This document shows positions 1 to 7,214 of a stretch of DNA of 11,794 nucleotides, piece after piece. The notes under the pieces are model-generated. The model worked only from the letters and a program-made list of their open reading frames with translations. It did no database searches and was not told the origin of the DNA. The DNA lies in NCBI GenBank assembly GCA_943914745.1, contig CALUDF010000060.1, positions 1-11,794 on the forward strand, in the 5' to 3' direction. Within the stretch, counting starts at the first letter, position 1, and each line of letters starts with the position of its first letter. The position numbers and the translations under genes were made by a program. This stretch comes from an uncultured Bacteriovorax sp. Its GTDB lineage: Bacteria; Bdellovibrionota; Bacteriovoracia; Bacteriovoracales; Bacteriovoracaceae.

Positions 1-732
1 GGGAAATGATGAATACTTAAAAGATTCATTAAGACCTATTTCTGTCTCATAATGATCTGGATTGTGATAAGTCTTAAAAAGATGATCCCACCAAGTAAAT
101 ATCAGGCCAAAGTTCTGCCCAAACTGATGGTGCTTCGTCTTTGAGTGATGCCAATAATGGTTTTTGGGAGAAATGACGATAATCTCTAACCACGCAGGAA
201 ATTTCAATTGAACATTTAAGTGCTGAAACATGCAAACCACAATAAAAGTTAAGTTTCCAACCGCACGGACATGTGAGTCCACTAAAACCCATGAAGTGAA
301 AACTCCAAAGAAAATCCCCTGCAGGATGTTTTGTGACCAGGAAGACCTAAAAGAAGTTAAAAAATTCAGCTGAGTCGCCGAGTGGTGAACTCTATGAAAC
401 TCCCAGAGCCAATTATACTTATGAGCAAAATAGTGAAAGAAGAAACTCACACAATCAATGACCAGAACAAAAAAAGCGAGCTGAAACCAAAAATTAATAT
501 GCTCCAGCCTCCAAGTCAGGTGAAATGAGCTCAGATACGACTCAAACCAACTCCCCATCTTAAAACTCACGACTCCTAAAGTGAGCGGATAGAGAAATTC
601 ATTGAGCCCAAACCAAATGGAATCTTCAAAAGTATGTTTGGAAATTAGGCCTTGGCGCTTTCTTGCAAAGAAGAACTCCAAAAGGGCAAAGAGCCCCATT
701 AAGCTTACGATTATGATAAATTCACTACTCAT
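1..732 (-). CDS. Fatty acid hydroxylase / sterol desaturase family membrane protein (3' end cut by window edge)
   Basis: Translating the minus strand from the ATG at 732 gives 244 codons with no stop before the window edge, so the C-terminus is missing. The family (di-iron oxygenases of the sterol desaturase/fatty acid hydroxylase superfamily) hydroxylates or desaturates lipids in the membrane. All the iron-binding histidine boxes are present: HYFAH at residues 100-104 (HX3H), HRVHH at 113-117 (HX2HH) and HYWHH at 192-196 (HX2HH). Hydrophobic stretches at about 5-22, 80-100, 138-152 and 160-170 are likely membrane segments. The order of boxes and helices is typical. The gene begins 21 bases after the stop of radical SAM gene A, so it probably belongs to the same transcript. 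There is no good Shine-Dalgarno before the ATG. An extended -10-like sequence lies just upstream (see the promoter entry). The substrate is unknown; modification of the lipid part of the locus product is inference. Confidence 0.9.
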   Translation of the reverse strand, partial: MSSEFIIIVSLMGLFALLEFFFARKRQGLISKHTFEDSIWFGLNEFLYPLTLGVVSFKMGSWFESYLSSFHLTWRLEHINFWFQLAFFVLVIDCVSFFFHYFAHKYNWLWEFHRVHHSATQLNFLTSFRSSWSQNILQGIFFGVFTSWVLVDSHVRAVGNLTFIVVCMFQHLNVQLKFPAWLEIIVISPKNHYWHHSKTKHHQFGQNFGLIFTWWDHLFKTYHNPDHYETEIGLNESFKYSSFP

Positions 733-740
733 ATCAGTTG

Positions 741-749
741 ATTATATCA
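741..749 (-). promoter_or_regulatory. Possible extended -10 promoter element before the hydroxylase gene
   Basis: The minus strand reads TGATATAAT here, a perfect extended -10 (TGnTATAAT). No convincing -35 hexamer is seen at normal spacing. Transcription from it would start about one or two bases before the ATG at 732, giving an almost leaderless mRNA, which would fit the lack of a Shine-Dalgarno. In A+T-rich DNA such a match can arise by chance, so this is only a candidate. Confidence 0.3.
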
Positions 750-753
750 CGGA

Positions 754-1608
754 CTAGTCATTTAGAATAATGTCGACGGAAGTATGCCCAAATTGTTGAA
801 GGTAATTGTTTTTTATTTTCACATCACAAGGATTACACCGCCCAAAATACTCGCAAGGGCGATAAATGTCTTCAATCATAAAAAGTGGATCAAGGATGTT
901 TCCGACTGAATTGAGCTTATTATAAAGGTCATGATGACAGCGAAAAACGTCCCCAAACGGATCAATTAAAAGCTCTTTCGTCTTGCAAAAACATGACTTC
1001 AGAGTTTCTGAGAAAACAGCTCCAGGGTAGGCATAACTCCCATGTAAAACTCCCTCATGCTCACCTAAAAACTCTTTTGTTCTAAAATCAATGCCCTCAT
1101 TTTCGCACTCAACTTTTGCCTTTTGAATCTCCCCCACCTGTGCGGGATGGAGCACCCCATAGAGGCCAACTTTAAATCCCAAGGAAGAGAGTAATTTAAC
1201 CTTTTCTTTCGTAACTCCTAAATCCATCGTCTCAGGATGATAACTCACTCGAATCGGTGCATAGGGCGCTTCGCGATTAAATTTCGTCAATGGGATTTTT
1301 CTCGCGAACGTCTCTGGATCAAATTGAATGTTGGTCAGTAAATCCAATTCCAACTCGTCTGGAATGAAATTCACAATGTCATAAAAGTCTTTATGAATGG
1401 TTGGTTCTCCACCTTGAAGAGTCAGGGGAATTTTTTTATCCATCTGCAGACGAGAGAGGCCCTTTGCCCATTCTTCGGCATTTAATAATTTTCTTCCTTG
1501 TTTCAATCCGACAAGGTGATTAATGCAATAAGAGCATGAAAGATTACAGCTCAGAGAAAGGAAAACTCCAATATAATTATAACTGGCCGGTAAAATGATT
1601 TTGTTCAT
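754..1608 (-). CDS. Radical SAM enzyme A with C-terminal cysteine cluster
   Basis: This 284-residue protein is a radical SAM enzyme. The CX3CX2C motif that holds the catalytic [4Fe-4S] cluster is C21, C25 and C28, within SCNLSCSYCIN. The SAM-binding GGEP is at 66-69. It starts closer to the cluster motif than the other three radical SAM proteins of the locus, with only 20 residues in front. The C-terminal part carries further cysteines at 206, 208, 224, 252, 258 and 261 around a segment like IDPFGDVFRCHHD and a CEYFGRCNPC motif. This is the pattern of a SPASM/twitch-like auxiliary cluster. The start ATG overlaps the methyltransferase stop by four bases (ATGA), so translation is probably coupled. 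The reaction and substrate cannot be read from the sequence. In this setting it may edit a sugar, lipid or peptide intermediate. Confidence 0.88.
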   Translation of the reverse strand: MNKIILPASYNYIGVFLSLSCNLSCSYCINHLVGLKQGRKLLNAEEWAKGLSRLQMDKKIPLTLQGGEPTIHKDFYDIVNFIPDELELDLLTNIQFDPETFARKIPLTKFNREAPYAPIRVSYHPETMDLGVTKEKVKLLSSLGFKVGLYGVLHPAQVGEIQKAKVECENEGIDFRTKEFLGEHEGVLHGSYAYPGAVFSETLKSCFCKTKELLIDPFGDVFRCHHDLYNKLNSVGNILDPLFMIEDIYRPCEYFGRCNPCDVKIKNNYLQQFGHTSVDIILND

Positions 1609-2435
1609 TTTTTCACCAAAACCTGCAGGCGATTGCCGCGCTTAAAAGTTTTTGCAAGTCCCCACATAAATCGGTAGTAAACACTTGGTCCACCTGTCTC
1701 GTAATGCTTGATGATCCCCTGAACGCCTGTCCAATAATCACACAAAGAAAACTGCTCTTTTTTGAGCAAAGAAATTAAGGTGGCCGGATCAAACTGCCAG
1801 AGATGATGAGGAAGGCCTAAAGAATCTCCATACGGGTATTTCAAACCTAAAACATTAGGAACCTGAATATAGAGAAGCCCACCAGGCTCCAGCATTGAGT
1901 AGCACTTTTGTAAAACATCTTGCGGGCCCTCTACATGTTCAAGCACATCACACATCGTGATCACCGAATATTTCTTAGCCGCTTGAAAGGACTCTATACT
2001 CACATGCTCTATGGACACACCTTCGCGAAGAGCAAACTGGACTGCCTTTTTCTCAATTTCCAATCCGTGACTGGACTGTTTTTTTGTTTTTAAAAACATC
2101 TGCCAAAGTCCGTAACCGCTTCCAACATCAAGCCATTCACCTTTTTTAGGATACTCACCCATGATTCTTTCGAACCTTTCTTGAAAGAAGTGATTAAAAA
2201 CAGTCTCATGTTTTTTATAAAAATCGGGATAACCCCAGTATTCAAGACCCTCTTCAACTTCTGCTTCATCCAAAAAATTCATTGGGTCAATGTGAATGCT
2301 CTCCAGACGAATTGTCTGGCAGGTCCCGCATTTAAGTAAACGGAAGGAGTCGACCTCTTTATAAAAATGATCATTATCCCCACCACAACAGCAGGACAAC
2401 ATCTTAGATGAAGTTCTGGTGAGCTGGTGTTTCAT
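1605..2435 (-). CDS. Class I SAM-dependent methyltransferase with N-terminal Cys cluster
   Basis: The 276-residue product has a Methyltransf_23-like core. Motif I is LDVGSGYGLW at 102-111, CDVLEHV lies at 162-168, and PGGLLYIQVPN follows at about 184-194. In front lie C15-C16-C17 and C36/C39, which look like a small zinc ribbon. Such a ribbon is found on methyltransferases in surface-polysaccharide clusters, and the length is far below the roughly 400 residues of the C-methyltransferases that carry an extra C-terminal domain. It would transfer a methyl group from SAM to an unknown acceptor. The ATG at 2435 overlaps radical SAM gene B by 32 bases and has only a weak GGA upstream. An ATG at 2402, one base after the upstream TAA, is an alternative that removes 11 residues and keeps all the cysteines. 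The 3' end overlaps radical SAM gene A by four bases. Confidence 0.88.
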   Translation of the reverse strand: MKHQLTRTSSKMLSCCCGGDNDHFYKEVDSFRLLKCGTCQTIRLESIHIDPMNFLDEAEVEEGLEYWGYPDFYKKHETVFNHFFQERFERIMGEYPKKGEWLDVGSGYGLWQMFLKTKKQSSHGLEIEKKAVQFALREGVSIEHVSIESFQAAKKYSVITMCDVLEHVEGPQDVLQKCYSMLEPGGLLYIQVPNVLGLKYPYGDSLGLPHHLWQFDPATLISLLKKEQFSLCDYWTGVQGIIKHYETGGPSVYYRFMWGLAKTFKRGNRLQVLVKK

Positions 2436-3462
2436 GAATTTTCCAAAGAAACTGATTCGTTGAATGATGACGACAATAGCTTATGCAATTTTTTACGTTT
2501 ACTTCCCTCTCAATCCTCGCCGTGATCTCCTCAACTCTTCCACTGGTAAAAATTTCCTCGAAACTTTGAGTGTGCAAATCTCCATAAGCATAACTTTCAT
2601 CTTTGAAGAACTGACTGCATGGATAGATTTTACCATTAGCAAGGATTTGAGTGATAAAGGGTGTCCCAATGCATTTTTTATAAATGCGGTTACAATCCTG
2701 AGTGAAGTTATTCCAACGGACGATGACTTTAAATTTGTCATCATTTAATTCTTCCACTCTCTTGAGTTCATCCATCGACTGGAGATAGAGATCCTCTGGA
2801 ACATCATAAGTGTTGTTTGGGTGCTTGCTGAATCTCTTTACGACGTAGTAATCAACACCTAAATCTTTTGAAAGCTTCGCCGTCTCATAGATATTGCGGT
2901 AATTTTCGTTGATTAAAATTTGCTGTGTCCCTAAAGTGACTTTGAGTTTTTTATCCCGTTTTACTCTCACGGCTTCCTGAACATTTGCCGTTGCCCTTTC
3001 ATAGTCAGTGCGGTGCCCTTTATGGATCGCTTGATAAATTTGCGGGTCAGCTGCCTGGAATGTAAACCTTGCCCACATCAAGTCTGGCAAAATCGCCTCT
3101 GACATTTCTTTTGTTAGCAAGACAGCATTGCTATTGATGGCCATGTCAACGCCATTTCTTCCCGCCCTTTGGATCATTGAGACGATTCCTTTATTGGCCG
3201 TAGGCTCTCCTTCGCCCGCTAAAAGAACGCTTTTGACTCCCAGTTTTCCAAACTCATCCATGAGCGAGTTCATAATACTTTCTTCGAGGAAGCCTGCCTT
3301 ATGTCCTAAATAATCCACATAACAGAGATTGCATCGCTGATTACAGCCACTCGTCGGGCTGATTTCAGCATGTATGGGAAAAATCCTCTCCCCTTTCTTC
3401 CACTTCTCAACAGTTGGCAAGTGGTGAAGAAGTTTTGATCCATCTAAAAAAAGCTCGCTCAT
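2404..3462 (-). CDS. Radical SAM enzyme B, tandem paralogue of C, with auxiliary-cluster cysteines
   Basis: The 352-residue product has the radical SAM motif at C40, C44 and C47 (SGCNQRCNLCYVDY) and GEGEP at 83-87 in place of the common GGEP. Cysteines 264, 282, 326 and 330 in the C-terminal third match those of the next gene upstream and could bind one extra [4Fe-4S] cluster (twitch/SPASM-like). The N-terminus has LDGSKLLHHL and the C-terminus NQFLWK followed by PAHQNFI. Both are shared with paralogue C, as is a KRFSKHP segment at about 209-215. The start is well supported: AGGA lies five bases before the ATG and overlaps the TAG stop of gene C, and the gap between the two genes is seven bases. 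The substrate is unknown. Paralogy suggests two related reactions on one product, or a heteromeric pair. Confidence 0.9.
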   Translation of the reverse strand: MSELFLDGSKLLHHLPTVEKWKKGERIFPIHAEISPTSGCNQRCNLCYVDYLGHKAGFLEESIMNSLMDEFGKLGVKSVLLAGEGEPTANKGIVSMIQRAGRNGVDMAINSNAVLLTKEMSEAILPDLMWARFTFQAADPQIYQAIHKGHRTDYERATANVQEAVRVKRDKKLKVTLGTQQILINENYRNIYETAKLSKDLGVDYYVVKRFSKHPNNTYDVPEDLYLQSMDELKRVEELNDDKFKVIVRWNNFTQDCNRIYKKCIGTPFITQILANGKIYPCSQFFKDESYAYGDLHTQSFEEIFTSGRVEEITARIEREVNVKNCISYCRHHSTNQFLWKIHETPAHQNFI

Positions 3463-3469
3463 AATCTTC

Positions 3470-4531
3470 CTAAATGTAATTAATGTGCTGAGGAGGGTTA
3501 GTCAATTTCCAGAGAAAATCATTAACAGAATCTGGCCTGCAAAAAGGCATGCACTTACTCACATCGACTCCACAAGCGACATGCTCTCTAGTTTTCTGTG
3601 CCTTCTCAGATTGCCAGACGCTCTCAAATGAATCCTTCATGATATTTCCAAGCTTATGATCAGGATTGCCGATATAAGGGCCACAACTATAAATGTCGCC
3701 GACGGCATCGACTTCAATCATAAATTGGGTCGACTGGCATTTTTTATAATGCCTTTGGAATTTATCGAGAAAGAGTCCTTTCCTTAATGCAAAGGAAAAA
3801 GAGTCTGTACTGACTTTGTTTTGGAAAAGGACCAAGTCATCCAAGACCTCGACGAGATTTTCGATCGTGTCATCAAAAGCAATATCCGGATGTTTTAAAA
3901 AAGGCTTCACTGAAAAATAATCCACTCCGATCTCTTTGAGTCTCAAGGCCAGAGATTTCACTTCGTGCAAGTTCAAGCTAAGTAAAACAAGTTGAACTCC
4001 AATAGTAATGGAAGACCCTTTTTCTTTTTTAGTTTTAACCAAAGACTCGATATTCTTCATGACTATTTCAAAATCCCTTTCATGAGTTCCGTGGACTTGG
4101 GCGTAGTTTTCGGCAGAGCCTGCATTGACGCTGATTCTGATAAAAGATAAATTCTCAACAAAGGTCGGAATATTCTTTTCATTTAGTAGCCTGCCATTGG
4201 TATTAAGAGCAATGTCAATTCCCTGCTCTTTAGTGACCTTCACCATTAGATCACACTCTTTGTTAAGAAGTGGGTCTCCATCACCGGCAAAAAAAACGGA
4301 ACGAACGCCAGCACTGGCCCACTCACTGGCAAGTGCTTGGTAGCGCTCAAGCGGAAAAAATATCGGTTTAAATTCTTTATAATGATAAACACAAAAAACG
4401 CAGTGATGATTACAATAACTCGTCGGACTGAAGGCCACATAGATAGGAGTAATCAACTCCCCTCGGTGCCATTTATTGACCCGGTCGAGATGATGCAAAA
4501 GTTTATTTCCGTCTAGCTGTAAATTACTCAT
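3470..4531 (-). CDS. Radical SAM enzyme C, tandem paralogue of B
   Basis: The 353-residue product has the cluster motif at C40, C44 and C47 (SYCNHHCVFCVYHY), at exactly the same positions as in B. The SAM-contact loop reads AGDGDPL at 82-88, a further departure from GGEP. C-terminal cysteines at 265, 283, 327 and 331 line up with those of B, and C320 is extra. LDGNKLLHHL near the N-terminus, KPFLKHP at about 209-215 and a C-terminal NDFLWK...PQHINYI repeat the signatures of B. The shared ends and spacing indicate an old gene duplication, because the DNA itself has diverged. The ATG overlaps the end of the GT9 gene by eight bases. It is probably a SPASM/twitch-type enzyme; the reaction is unknown. 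Confidence 0.9.
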   Translation of the reverse strand: MSNLQLDGNKLLHHLDRVNKWHRGELITPIYVAFSPTSYCNHHCVFCVYHYKEFKPIFFPLERYQALASEWASAGVRSVFFAGDGDPLLNKECDLMVKVTKEQGIDIALNTNGRLLNEKNIPTFVENLSFIRISVNAGSAENYAQVHGTHERDFEIVMKNIESLVKTKKEKGSSITIGVQLVLLSLNLHEVKSLALRLKEIGVDYFSVKPFLKHPDIAFDDTIENLVEVLDDLVLFQNKVSTDSFSFALRKGLFLDKFQRHYKKCQSTQFMIEVDAVGDIYSCGPYIGNPDHKLGNIMKDSFESVWQSEKAQKTREHVACGVDVSKCMPFCRPDSVNDFLWKLTNPPQHINYI

Positions 4532-5438
4532 TCGTTGACTTTAATAAAGTGCGAAGCTTACCTGCGACCATTTCCACACTCAGATACTCCATGCAATGAA
4601 TTTTATTATGACATTCCTCCTTATAGCAAGGAAGACAATCAAATCCAGGTGTATCTAAGGCACTTAACGCATGTGCCTTAGTTCCCAATGGAGTCTCAAG
4701 GGATGAAGTGGGCCCAAAAAGAACAATAATTTTCTTATTCAGGGCACGGGCAATATGTAAACCTAAACTATCATGGGTGATTAGCACTTTGCATGAATTT
4801 ATCCAATTCATGTACTCGCTGAGATCATCAAAGCCTTGTTGCCAAGATACTGTGTGTGTATCAGAGAACAAGGAATGAAGTTTTTCCCAGTGGGCCTGAT
4901 GCCATTTTTTAGTTGGCCACTTAGAACCCACTTGCCAATTAAGGCCAATATCAAATTCATTTTCCAATGAACTTAAAAACATTTCTCTTGGAAGTATGTA
5001 ATTTTCCCCCCTCCATTTCTTGCCCACAAGAGCATAAAGCTTTTCTGACCAGTTAAGCGACCTAATAGACTCTAAACCAAGCCAGTCATTTAATTTAAAG
5101 CTTTTTCCATCAATGAAGAGTCCCTCACCTGAAACAAAACCGCACATCTTAGAATTTGGTTTTAAATGAGCTAAAATGGCCGGAGTTCTTTCTAAATTGA
5201 TAACGAGATCAAAAGAGTTCATCTCGAGTTCATCAAGTGCTGTCTTTACGCTAAGACCGGGAATACCGCGCAGAAGCTTCTCGGCATCCTGACTTGTAAA
5301 CCATGTTACATCATCATCTTTGAAAGCATGAAGAAGTGTGGAGGTTCTCACAACATCACCCAAACTTATAATGCCCAAATGCTTGGATGAGAGGTCAAAG
5401 CTCTCTGTTTCACCTGTCTTAACAATGAGGATTTTCAT
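4524..5438 (-). CDS. Glycosyltransferase family 9 (heptosyltransferase-like)
   Basis: The 304-residue protein has the GT-B features of the ADP-heptose:LPS heptosyltransferase family (GT9). These are a SLGDVVRTSTLL loop at about 25-36, the GSKWPTKKW motif at 171-179, and DSLGLHIARAL at 223-233 followed by FGPTS at 241-245. A cysteine group near the C-terminus (C268, C271, C276, C282) is frequent in this family. The length is a little below the usual 330-350. It would act on the cytoplasmic face of the inner membrane, adding a sugar from a nucleotide donor to a lipid-linked or lipid A-type acceptor; the donor is not certain. The start is firm: GAGG lies seven bases before the ATG at 5438. It overlaps the end of the GT2 gene by 20 bases. 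Confidence 0.9.
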   Translation of the reverse strand: MKILIVKTGETESFDLSSKHLGIISLGDVVRTSTLLHAFKDDDVTWFTSQDAEKLLRGIPGLSVKTALDELEMNSFDLVINLERTPAILAHLKPNSKMCGFVSGEGLFIDGKSFKLNDWLGLESIRSLNWSEKLYALVGKKWRGENYILPREMFLSSLENEFDIGLNWQVGSKWPTKKWHQAHWEKLHSLFSDTHTVSWQQGFDDLSEYMNWINSCKVLITHDSLGLHIARALNKKIIVLFGPTSSLETPLGTKAHALSALDTPGFDCLPCYKEECHNKIHCMEYLSVEMVAGKLRTLLKSTNE

Positions 5439-6138
5439 CTCTCACCCTCAATTCCCAGACATTGGTTAAATAGCATTTCATGACATCTAAAAAAACTCTA
5501 AGCTTAATCGCCTTGGATTGCCCCATATGCCGTGGTGTGAGAACAATGCCGACTTCACTCATTTTGGGTCTTCTTTTTAGAACTTTAAGCAATAATTCAG
5601 CGTGGAAGAAAAAGCGGTTAGATCTCACCGATAGACCTGAGAGCTTGGAGGTTCTTATTAAAGCAGGACCATTATAATATTTTAGCTTGTGAGAAAAGCT
5701 AGCGTTTAGAATCTGAACGAATCCCCAAGAAAGGATATTTCGAAAAGATGTCCTCGCCTCATGCCCATTTTCAATATAAGTTACGATTAGATCGGAGCTT
5801 TCACAATGCCTAATGGCCTTCAAAATCTCTTCTGGTCTGATTTCTAAATCAGATGGCAACCAACAATACCAATCTCCATTAATTTTTTTCAAGGCTTCTT
5901 TAACAGCGCCCCCTGTCCCTTGATTCTTCTCTAAGTGAATTATTTTAAGATTCGGGAGATGGGCCATGGACTCCAGCTTAGAGCCGGTGGAATCGGTGCT
6001 GCCATCGTTGACGAAAACAATCTCATAATTATCAAAATTTTCTTGAAGAAAAAGCGACACCGTCTCCAAGCAATGTTTTACATTCTCTTCTTCATTGAGG
6101 GCCGTGATGACTAATGAGAGATTGACAGCACTCTTCAT
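5419..6138 (-). CDS. Glycosyltransferase family 2 (dolichol-phosphate mannosyltransferase-like)
   Basis: Counting from the ATG at 6138, the 239-residue product is a GT-A enzyme. SLVITALNEEENV lies at about 8-20, VNDGSTDS at 43-50, a QGTGGAVKEAL loop at 73-83, and LPSDLEI at 94-100, where D97 would take the place of the metal-binding DxD. This resembles polyprenyl-phosphate glycosyltransferases (DPM1 type), without a C-terminal membrane domain. I chose the ATG at 6138 because it forms an ATGA overlap with the stop of radical SAM gene D and puts the GT2 core at the N-terminus. A longer reading from 6177 would add 13 residues but has no properly spaced ribosome site. It probably transfers a sugar to a lipid carrier or to the growing product. 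The acceptor is unknown. Confidence 0.9.
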   Translation of the reverse strand: MKSAVNLSLVITALNEEENVKHCLETVSLFLQENFDNYEIVFVNDGSTDSTGSKLESMAHLPNLKIIHLEKNQGTGGAVKEALKKINGDWYCWLPSDLEIRPEEILKAIRHCESSDLIVTYIENGHEARTSFRNILSWGFVQILNASFSHKLKYYNGPALIRTSKLSGLSVRSNRFFFHAELLLKVLKRRPKMSEVGIVLTPRHMGQSKAIKLRVFLDVMKCYLTNVWELRVRDENPHC

Positions 6139-7214
6139 TTGACGTTTACCTGCTTTTTCAAACAGCATGCCTGACATCCTGGAAGAAGCTCAGACTTTTT
6201 AAAACTCTTAAAAAATTCCCTGATGCCAGCCTCATAATGACTTTTTTTCACATCAAAATGAATATCTCTGATATTTCCTACATTCAATCCTAGGTCACAA
6301 GGAGTCAGTGTCCCGTCGCTATACATCGTAATGACACTTCTATACTTATAACAATTCTTGGGTGAGAAACTCTTTGGGTTTTTAAAATATTCTTCAATTT
6401 TGTCCAAATCAATGTCCGGACGCACTTTGATCTTCCCAGAGAACCTGCTTGATAATCTTCGCACAGTATTTGCCAAATCCTGGACCTTTTCAGGAGAAAA
6501 AGTCATGACGTTTCCGCGCTGAAATTTATCTTCAGACAAATTTTGTCCATTGGGAATCCCATTTCTGGCATCATTGCTGAACAATAAGTTAATTGTCACT
6601 CCATCAAAACCAATCTCATTAAAAAGCCGGTCACAGAGGCTTTCCAAGTCCAGATAATTATCCTCGGTCAAAGTGAGCTTACCTACCATGAGAGGGTATT
6701 TCGTTTTTTTAAGTCTCTTAAAGCCAATAATCGTCTGTGCTGAAGCAATCGCTTTATTAAAATTTCCGCCCCCCCTGACTTCGTCATGCTTTTTTTCATT
6801 GCCATCAAAGGACACCATGAAATGTGCCAGCTTCTTATCCACAAACTTCTTAAAGAGTTCCTCTTTTTGAACAGTGCCGTTAGTGATTAAAGAGATCTTG
6901 AGTTTTCTATTGAGCATTTCATCAATAATTTCTTCAAACCTCGGAGTGAGCATGGGCTCTCCTCCTGTCAGGTCAATCAGCGTCTTGCGTGGAAGGTGTG
7001 CGATGATTTTCTTCCATTCATCTAGTTGCAAAATATTTTCAGTCTTTTGATTGAGGCTCACTCCGACAGAGCAGTAGTGACAACTCAGATTGCATCGATT
7101 AGTGATTCTCACCCTGAAAACTAAAGGAGAAAGATCGACAACACTAGCAAGCATCCCCCATACATTGACGGCATGATCAAAAGCAAATGATGTTAATTTT
7201 AAAGCTAAGCTCAT
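6135..7214 (-). CDS. Radical SAM/SPASM-like enzyme D
   Basis: The 359-residue product has C41, C45 and C48 (NRCNLSCHYCSV) for the catalytic cluster and a canonical GGEPML at 84-89. The C-terminal part contains C288, then TMYSDGTLTPCDLG with C306, then a late CQACC at 347-351. This is the order expected for a SPASM- or twitch-type auxiliary cluster. It looks like the MoaA/PqqE/SkfB branch, which acts on peptides, cofactors and other small molecules; the family name does not fix the substrate. A 40-residue N-terminal extension precedes the barrel. The ATG overlaps the carbamoyltransferase stop and its own stop overlaps the GT2 start, each by four bases. It is not a close relative of the B/C pair: it lacks their LLHHL and FLWK ends. 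Confidence 0.9.
   Translation of the reverse strand: MSLALKLTSFAFDHAVNVWGMLASVVDLSPLVFRVRITNRCNLSCHYCSVGVSLNQKTENILQLDEWKKIIAHLPRKTLIDLTGGEPMLTPRFEEIIDEMLNRKLKISLITNGTVQKEELFKKFVDKKLAHFMVSFDGNEKKHDEVRGGGNFNKAIASAQTIIGFKRLKKTKYPLMVGKLTLTEDNYLDLESLCDRLFNEIGFDGVTINLLFSNDARNGIPNGQNLSEDKFQRGNVMTFSPEKVQDLANTVRRLSSRFSGKIKVRPDIDLDKIEEYFKNPKSFSPKNCYKYRSVITMYSDGTLTPCDLGLNVGNIRDIHFDVKKSHYEAGIREFFKSFKKSELLPGCQACCLKKQVNVK

Noticed and set aside
74..292. Minus-strand frame of 72 codons
   Set aside because: It lies inside the hydroxylase gene in another frame. The hydroxylase reading has all three histidine boxes and runs across the whole region.
733..753. Terminator between gene A and the hydroxylase
   Set aside because: The 21-base gap holds no stem followed by a T run, so read-through is more likely.
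2464..2748. Plus-strand frame of 94 codons opposite radical SAM gene B
   Set aside because: It is antisense to a well-supported gene, has no family features, and appears to be a by-product of A+T-rich coding DNA.
3470..5438. Reading the GT9-radical SAM C overlap as a fusion or frameshift
   Set aside because: Each gene has its own start, stop and complete family ends. The overlaps are the short kind found throughout this operon.
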